Shown here in pieces: positions 6,081-10,689 of a stretch of 10,689 bases of DNA. This stretch comes from CAZOWW01 sp964583765 (GTDB lineage: Bacteria > Actinomycetota > Actinomycetes > Actinomycetales > Kineosporiaceae): NCBI GenBank assembly GCA_964583765.1, contig CAZOWW010000160.1, positions 1 to 10,689 of the forward strand, given 5' to 3'. The position numbers and the translations under genes were made by a program. The notes beneath the pieces are model-generated. The model made no database searches and was not told the origin of the DNA. It saw only the letters and a list, made by a program, of their open reading frames with translations. The first letter of the stretch is position 1; each line of letters starts with the position of its first letter.

Positions 6081-7475
6081 ATGCATGTCCGACCACGATC
6101 TTCGATCAACCGCTGGATCCGGTGGAGCCTGGCCGCAAGCCTTTTCGCGTCCACGTTCCTCACCGCAGCCCTCCTGACCGAACCGGCCGACGCCGCACCC
6201 GTCCCGCCCCAGGGTTTCAGCCTGACCTGGAGCGACGACTTCAACGGTGCCGCCGGAACGGGCCTGGACACCGGCGTCTGGAAGTACGACACCGGCCCGG
6301 GCAACTCCTTCGGCACCGGCGAGATCGAGACCATGTCGAACAGCGCCGCGAACGTGTACCACGACGGATCCGGTCACCTTGTAATGAAAGCAGTCCATTC
6401 CGGCAGCAACCCGGCGAGCGGCTGGACGTCGGGCCGCGTCGAGACCCAGGCCGCCACCTTCGGGGCACCAGCTGGCGGTGTCGTCCGGATCGAGTCGGTG
6501 CTGCAGCAACCGAACGTCACGACGGCGAACGGCATGGGGTACTGGCCGGCGTTCTGGATGCTCGGGGCACCGCTACGCAGCGGCATCACCTGGCCGAAGT
6601 CCGGTGAGATCGACGTCATGGAGGACATCAACGGCCGGAGCTCGGTGTTCAGCACGATTCACTGCGGGGTGAACCCAGGCGGTCCCTGCAACGAATCGAC
6701 CGGCATCGGCAGCGGCGAACGCGCCTGTCCCGGCTGCCAGACCGGGTTCCACGACTACGCCGTGGAGATTGACCGCTCGACATCGCCCGAGCAATTGCGC
6801 TTCTACCTGGACGGCAGCAACTTCTTCACGATCAAGGCGACCCAGGTGGATTCCGCGACCTGGAACAACGCCATCGACCATCCGTTCTTCATCATCTACG
6901 ACCTCGCCATCGGCGGCGGTTTCCCGAACGCTTTCGGCGGCGGGCCCACCGCAGCCACGGTCTCCGGCAGGACGCTCGTCATCGACTCGGTGGCCGTCTA
7001 CAACAAGGGCGCCAGCTCGGGCTCGACGCCGACCACCACGTCGAGTTCGGGCGGATCGGGCAGCGGGTCGAGCGGCACAGGCCCCGGTACCACCGGCGCC
7101 ACCGTGATCTCTGGCCCGGGCAACACCTGCGTGGACGTCGCGGGCGACGACACCGGCGGGGACGGCACGGCCGTCCAACTGTGGGGCTGCCAGTTCTGGG
7201 CCAAGGACCAGCACTGGACCTGGTCCGGAACCTCCCTGACCACCCTGGGCATGTGCCTGGACATCGCCGGAGGCGGCACCACCAACGGCACCACACTCCA
7301 ACTCCACAACTGCACCGGCAACCCCGCCCAGCAATGGGTCGTCGCCGGCAACGCCCTGAAGAACCCGCAGTCGGGCCGCTGCCTGGACACCCCCGGCGGC
7401 ATCACCACCAACGGCACCCGACTCCAGATCTACGACTGCAACAACACCGCCGCCCAGAACTTCCGGACGGGCTGA
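6081..7475 (+). CDS. Secreted GH16 endo-beta-glucanase with C-terminal ricin-B/CBM13 domain
   Basis: A 464-residue extracellular enzyme. GGAGG at 6068-6072 lies 8 nt before the ATG. Residues 1-38 form a signal peptide (basic start, hydrophobic WSLAASLFASTFLTAALL, cleavage ADA|AP). The GH16 domain spans about 45-311 and carries the catalytic motif GEIDVMEDING: E176 nucleophile, D178, E181 acid/base. The extra Met between (EIDVME) marks the beta-bulge form typical of laminarinases and related endo-beta-1,3(4)-glucanases. Other family traits are YWPAFWMLG, STIHCG, HDYAVEID and the C-terminal DSVAVYN strand. A Ser/Thr/Gly linker (about 312-342) leads to a ricin-B lectin/CBM13 domain (about 343-464) with three repeat units ending in QHW, QQW and QNF, probably binding polysaccharide. 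It likely hydrolyses beta-1,3-glucan (laminarin, fungal or algal wall); exact linkage specificity cannot be read. It transcribes toward the ROK gene, and the GH1 beta-glucosidase nearby would finish the job. Confidence 0.93.
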   Translation: MHVRPRSSINRWIRWSLAASLFASTFLTAALLTEPADAAPVPPQGFSLTWSDDFNGAAGTGLDTGVWKYDTGPGNSFGTGEIETMSNSAANVYHDGSGHLVMKAVHSGSNPASGWTSGRVETQAATFGAPAGGVVRIESVLQQPNVTTANGMGYWPAFWMLGAPLRSGITWPKSGEIDVMEDINGRSSVFSTIHCGVNPGGPCNESTGIGSGERACPGCQTGFHDYAVEIDRSTSPEQLRFYLDGSNFFTIKATQVDSATWNNAIDHPFFIIYDLAIGGGFPNAFGGGPTAATVSGRTLVIDSVAVYNKGASSGSTPTTTSSSGGSGSGSSGTGPGTTGATVISGPGNTCVDVAGDDTGGDGTAVQLWGCQFWAKDQHWTWSGTSLTTLGMCLDIAGGGTTNGTTLQLHNCTGNPAQQWVVAGNALKNPQSGRCLDTPGGITTNGTRLQIYDCNNTAAQNFRTG

Positions 7476-7487
7476 TGGCGCGGGAGG

Positions 7488-7500
7488 GCTGAGGCTCAGC
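7488..7500. repeat. 13-bp palindrome just after the glucanase stop
   Basis: GCTGAGGCTCAGC is a perfect 6+1+6 palindrome 13 nt downstream of the stop codon. It is too short and loop-less to be a good terminator alone; it precedes the stronger hairpin at 7528-7565. Confidence 0.3.
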
Positions 7501-7527
7501 GTCACCGGCTCCCCGGTACGGCACGGG

Positions 7528-7565
7528 TCGACGACCGGCCTCCGACCTCGGAGGGCGGTCGTCGA
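7528..7565. terminator. Bidirectional hairpin terminator between convergent genes
   Basis: A 17-bp stem (7528-7544 with 7549-7565) closed by the 4-nt loop ACCT, with one G-G mismatch (G7538/G7555). The arms are TCGACGACCGGCCTCCG and CGGAGGGCGGTCGTCGA. It lies between the stops of the glucanase (7475) and the ROK gene (7592), so it can serve both. It lacks a T-tract, as is usual for actinobacterial stem-loop terminators. Confidence 0.8.
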
Positions 7566-7591
7566 TCGCATCGGGCAGGAGAAGCAGCAGA

Positions 7592-8914
7592 TCACGCCCC
7601 GGGGAAGAGATCCGAGTGCATCTCGTCCGAGGCGATGAGCACAGCTCCCTGGAGCACGACATTGCCCGAGACCCCGCTCGATCTGATCTCGGTCCGCAGC
7701 GGCGACAGCATGGCGACCTCTCTGGCCACCCGCTCGGCGAGCACAGCCCCGCCGGCCCTGCCCAGGTCCCCCCCGAGGACGACGCAGCCCGGGTCGAGGA
7801 CGACGCAGACGGCCGAGACACCGATCGCGATCCTGAGCGCGAGGGCATCGAGGAAGGCCACGCTCGCCGCGTCCGTCGACTGCGTCGCCGTGGCCACGGC
7901 GGCCGCAGCGGATCGCCGGTCGCCGGGGACGGGCACACCGGTGCGCTCGGCGAGCTCGAGCACGGCGGGGGCGGAGACCGCCCCGTAGAAGCCGCCATGG
8001 CAGGCATCGGCGGTCGGGAGATCCGTCGCCCCGGGGACCGGGAGGAATCCGAGCTCGCCCGCACCCCCGGAAGCCCCCCGGCGGAGGCGGTCGTCCAGGA
8101 TCGTCGCGGCGCCGACGCCCTCACCGAGCCAGAGCAGGACGAAGGTGTCCCGGTCCAGGGTCGCACCGAGACGCCGTTCCGCGAGCCCCGCGAGGTTGAC
8201 CTCGTTCTCGAGGAGGACGCGGTGTCCCCGGCGCCGAAGTTCCACCGAGAGTTCCGCGTGCCAGCCGGGATGACCGGTCGCCGGCACCAGCACACCCGTC
8301 GCGGGGTCGACGAGCCCGGGGGCACCGATCGCCACGGTGTGAAGGGTCGTGACGCCGGCCTCGCGGACCACGGCGTCGAAGGCGTCCATGGCCCGCGACA
8401 GACAGGAACCGGGAAGCCGGTCCCCGGCGTCCCCTGTTCCGGCACGCCGCTCGGCGGCCACAACCCCGCAGCCGTCCCGTTCCCGGTGCGGATCGGCACC
8501 TTCGTGGCCAGGACCCGCCTCCTGACCAGCATCGCCGAGCTCGTGGCGAGGATCCGCGAGGAGGGCAAGCTCCGAGGTGGCGACGGTCCGCCCGGTGAGA
8601 TCGGCCACGGCGATCGTGATCCCGTCGACCCGCACGTCGAGACCCGCGATGTGCGCTCGCGCAGCCGCGAGCCCGTACAGCCGGGCATTGGGACCGCGCC
8701 GGTCCGCACCCGCCTCGCCGACCACCTCGACCAGGCCCGTTCTGCGGAGCCGGTCGACCAGATCGGCGACGGTGGGCCGGGACAGCCCGGTGAGCTCCGC
8801 GAGTTGCGACGCGGTCAGCGGCCCCCGCGAGAGCAGGAGATCCAGGGCGAACCGGTCGTTGAGGGCGCGGCAGGTGCCCGGTCCGGCTGCCCTGGCTGCC
8901 GCGGGGGACGTCAT
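7592..8914 (-). CDS. ROK-family transcriptional repressor
   Basis: A 440-residue product from ATG 8914, with GGGGGAAG (about 8921-8928) as the ribosome site; upstream in-frame extension would run into the promoter region. Residues about 33-62 form a winged helix-turn-helix (LTASQLAELTGLSRPTVADL). The rest is a ROK sugar-kinase-like fold with TVAIGAPGLVDPATG, ENEVNLAGLAE (236-246), GASGGAGELGFLP and VVLDPGCVVLGGDLG. Several kinase or metal features are lost: the D of the usual NDxN motif is E238, the ROK zinc motif CxCGxxGC is reduced to CHGGFYG (only C305 left), and the His of GExGH is Phe. It therefore looks like a pure regulator, not a glucokinase. An extra segment of about 49 residues (about 124-172) precedes M176 and has poor codon character. 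It is divergent from the GH1 gene, so it most likely senses a glucoside or glucose and represses that gene and itself (inference). Confidence 0.9.
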   Translation of the reverse strand: MTSPAAARAAGPGTCRALNDRFALDLLLSRGPLTASQLAELTGLSRPTVADLVDRLRRTGLVEVVGEAGADRRGPNARLYGLAAARAHIAGLDVRVDGITIAVADLTGRTVATSELALLADPRHELGDAGQEAGPGHEGADPHRERDGCGVVAAERRAGTGDAGDRLPGSCLSRAMDAFDAVVREAGVTTLHTVAIGAPGLVDPATGVLVPATGHPGWHAELSVELRRRGHRVLLENEVNLAGLAERRLGATLDRDTFVLLWLGEGVGAATILDDRLRRGASGGAGELGFLPVPGATDLPTADACHGGFYGAVSAPAVLELAERTGVPVPGDRRSAAAAVATATQSTDAASVAFLDALALRIAIGVSAVCVVLDPGCVVLGGDLGRAGGAVLAERVAREVAMLSPLRTEIRSSGVSGNVVLQGAVLIASDEMHSDLFPGA

Positions 8915-8958
8915 GGCGTCATCTTCCCCCACCCCCGGCGCGGACTGAACCTTTTCAT

Positions 8959-8973
8959 CAGGAAGGCTTCCTG
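8959..8973. promoter_or_regulatory. Candidate ROK operator (7+1+7 palindrome)
   Basis: CAGGAAGGCTTCCTG is a perfect inverted repeat around G8966, 45-59 bp upstream of the ROK ATG, in the least GC-rich part of the control region (it is flanked by CTTTTCAT and CTAGTTTTACT). From memory, AGGAA-N-TTCCT-type palindromes occur at ROK-controlled glycosidase genes of actinobacteria (the CsnR type). The position suits autoregulation. Whether it also controls the beta-glucosidase, which starts 288 bp away, is unclear. Confidence 0.5.
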
Positions 8974-9022
8974 CTAGTTTTACTGCTGCGACCACGAACC
9001 CTCGGATCCTCCCCCGGACGAT

Positions 9023-9051
9023 CCCTGCCGACGGATCCTCCGACGGCAGGG
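9023..9051. promoter_or_regulatory. Strong hairpin in the control region upstream of the beta-glucosidase
   Basis: A 13-bp stem (CCCTGCCGACGGA with TCCGACGGCAGGG, one A-A mismatch) closed by the loop TCC. It lies between the ROK operator candidate and the beta-glucosidase gene. It could be an operator, a terminator for divergent read-through or an attenuator; there is no T-run. Confidence 0.4.
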
Positions 9052-9100
9052 GAACGCCGAGGGGAAGGACGAGCCGGGGCCCAAGGCCCTCCGGGGGCGC

Positions 9101-9162
9101 GTGGTGTACGGGGGTCACGTGGCTCGCGTGGTGCACGGGGGACGCGGGGATCACGGGGGACG
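9101..9162. repeat. G-rich imperfect direct repeats
   Basis: GTGGTGTACGGGGG (9101-9114) recurs as GTGGTGCACGGGGG (9128-9141), 27 bp apart. CACGGGGGACG (9134-9144) recurs at 9152-9162, 18 bp apart. Three G5 runs on one strand result. The unit may be a degenerate protein-binding repeat or simply low-complexity DNA. Confidence 0.5.
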
Positions 9163-9260
9163 GCTCGAAGACGGGGACGTGGACTCTTCCCCGTTCCTGA
9201 TCGCTCTGGTACTGCTCAACCGATTCACGTCCGCCGGCTGCCGGCCAGAATGGATGCGTC

Positions 9261-10663
<1,403 letters not shown>

Positions 10664-10667
<4 letters not shown>

Positions 10668-10689
10668 CCGCCCAGCCGGCGTGGGATGC
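10664..10689 (+). CDS. Possible start of a downstream gene, cut by the window edge
   Basis: GTG at 10664 overlaps the beta-glucosidase stop (GTGA, TGA at 10665-10667) and opens VTAQPAWD to the edge. Four-base overlaps of this kind are common in actinobacterial operons. Only eight codons are visible, so the product cannot be named and the start may be chance. Confidence 0.3.

Larger units (their letters stand above)
8915..9260. promoter_or_regulatory. Divergent control region between the ROK repressor and the beta-glucosidase
   Basis: 346 bp without a gene. It contains a 15-bp palindrome near the ROK start, a strong hairpin (9023-9051), a repeated CGGATCCTCC (9003-9012 and 9032-9041), and a G-rich run with repeated GTGGTGyACGGGGG and CACGGGGGACG (9101-9162). 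The last 70 bp before the beta-glucosidase are less G-rich (around 9195-9235) and may hold its promoter, but I cannot place -35/-10 boxes with confidence. Confidence 0.6.

Noticed and set aside
5699..6334. Minus-strand open frame of 211 codons before the glucanase
   Set aside because: It starts inside the glucanase coding region and lacks a ribosome site or any recognisable motif.
7402..8709. Minus-strand open frame of about 435 codons overlapping ROK in another frame
   Set aside because: Ser/Arg/Pro-rich shadow with no motif; the ROK frame carries the conserved residues.
7616..8977. Plus-strand open frame of about 453 codons
   Set aside because: Antisense to the ROK gene; it contains no domain, although one stretch near 8490-8580 looks protein-like, which I linked instead to the odd insert in ROK.

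Overview
The window is very GC-rich, and its real genes put G or C in almost every third codon position. It encodes a SARP/AfsR-type regulator, a ROK repressor and a CBM13-bearing secreted glycanase. Together these point to a filamentous or soil actinobacterium (Actinomycetota); genus cannot be told from the sequence.

Layout. (1) 1-2959, minus strand: most of a large SARP-NB-ARC-TPR transcriptional regulator, cut by the left edge. (2) About 2960-6080: a low-density corridor with only two convincing intact genes, a small secreted Ig-like protein (3782-4225, plus) and a NYN/PIN-like putative RNase (4587-5039, minus). Between them are gene remnants: a decayed C-terminal piece of metE (cobalamin-independent methionine synthase), an ORF frameshifted by a 16-bp tandem duplication, a small ORF that meets the NYN gene at an ATGA overlap but carries two frameshifts, and a set of about 24-bp spaced repeats that look like the end of an IS21-type element. 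(3) 6081-10667: a beta-glucan utilisation block. A secreted GH16 endo-glucanase with a ricin-B/CBM13 domain (plus) converges on a ROK-family repressor (minus) across a shared hairpin terminator. The ROK gene is divergent from a cytoplasmic GH1 beta-glucosidase (plus). A GTGA overlap at the right edge suggests another gene follows the beta-glucosidase.

How it fits together (inference): the GH16 enzyme would cut beta-1,3 (or mixed-linkage) glucan outside the cell. Imported oligosaccharides would be cleaved by the GH1 enzyme, and the ROK protein would sense a sugar and repress itself and/or the beta-glucosidase from the 346-bp divergent region. That region holds a 7+1+7 palindrome 45 bp from the ROK start codon, a strong hairpin and G-rich direct repeats. 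No transporter lies in the window.

I found no wholly new multi-gene system. The most notable observations are the reconstructable pseudogenes in 3.3-5.3 kb, the IS21-like terminal repeats, and an unusual ROK protein with an extra segment of about 49 residues and a lost zinc motif.
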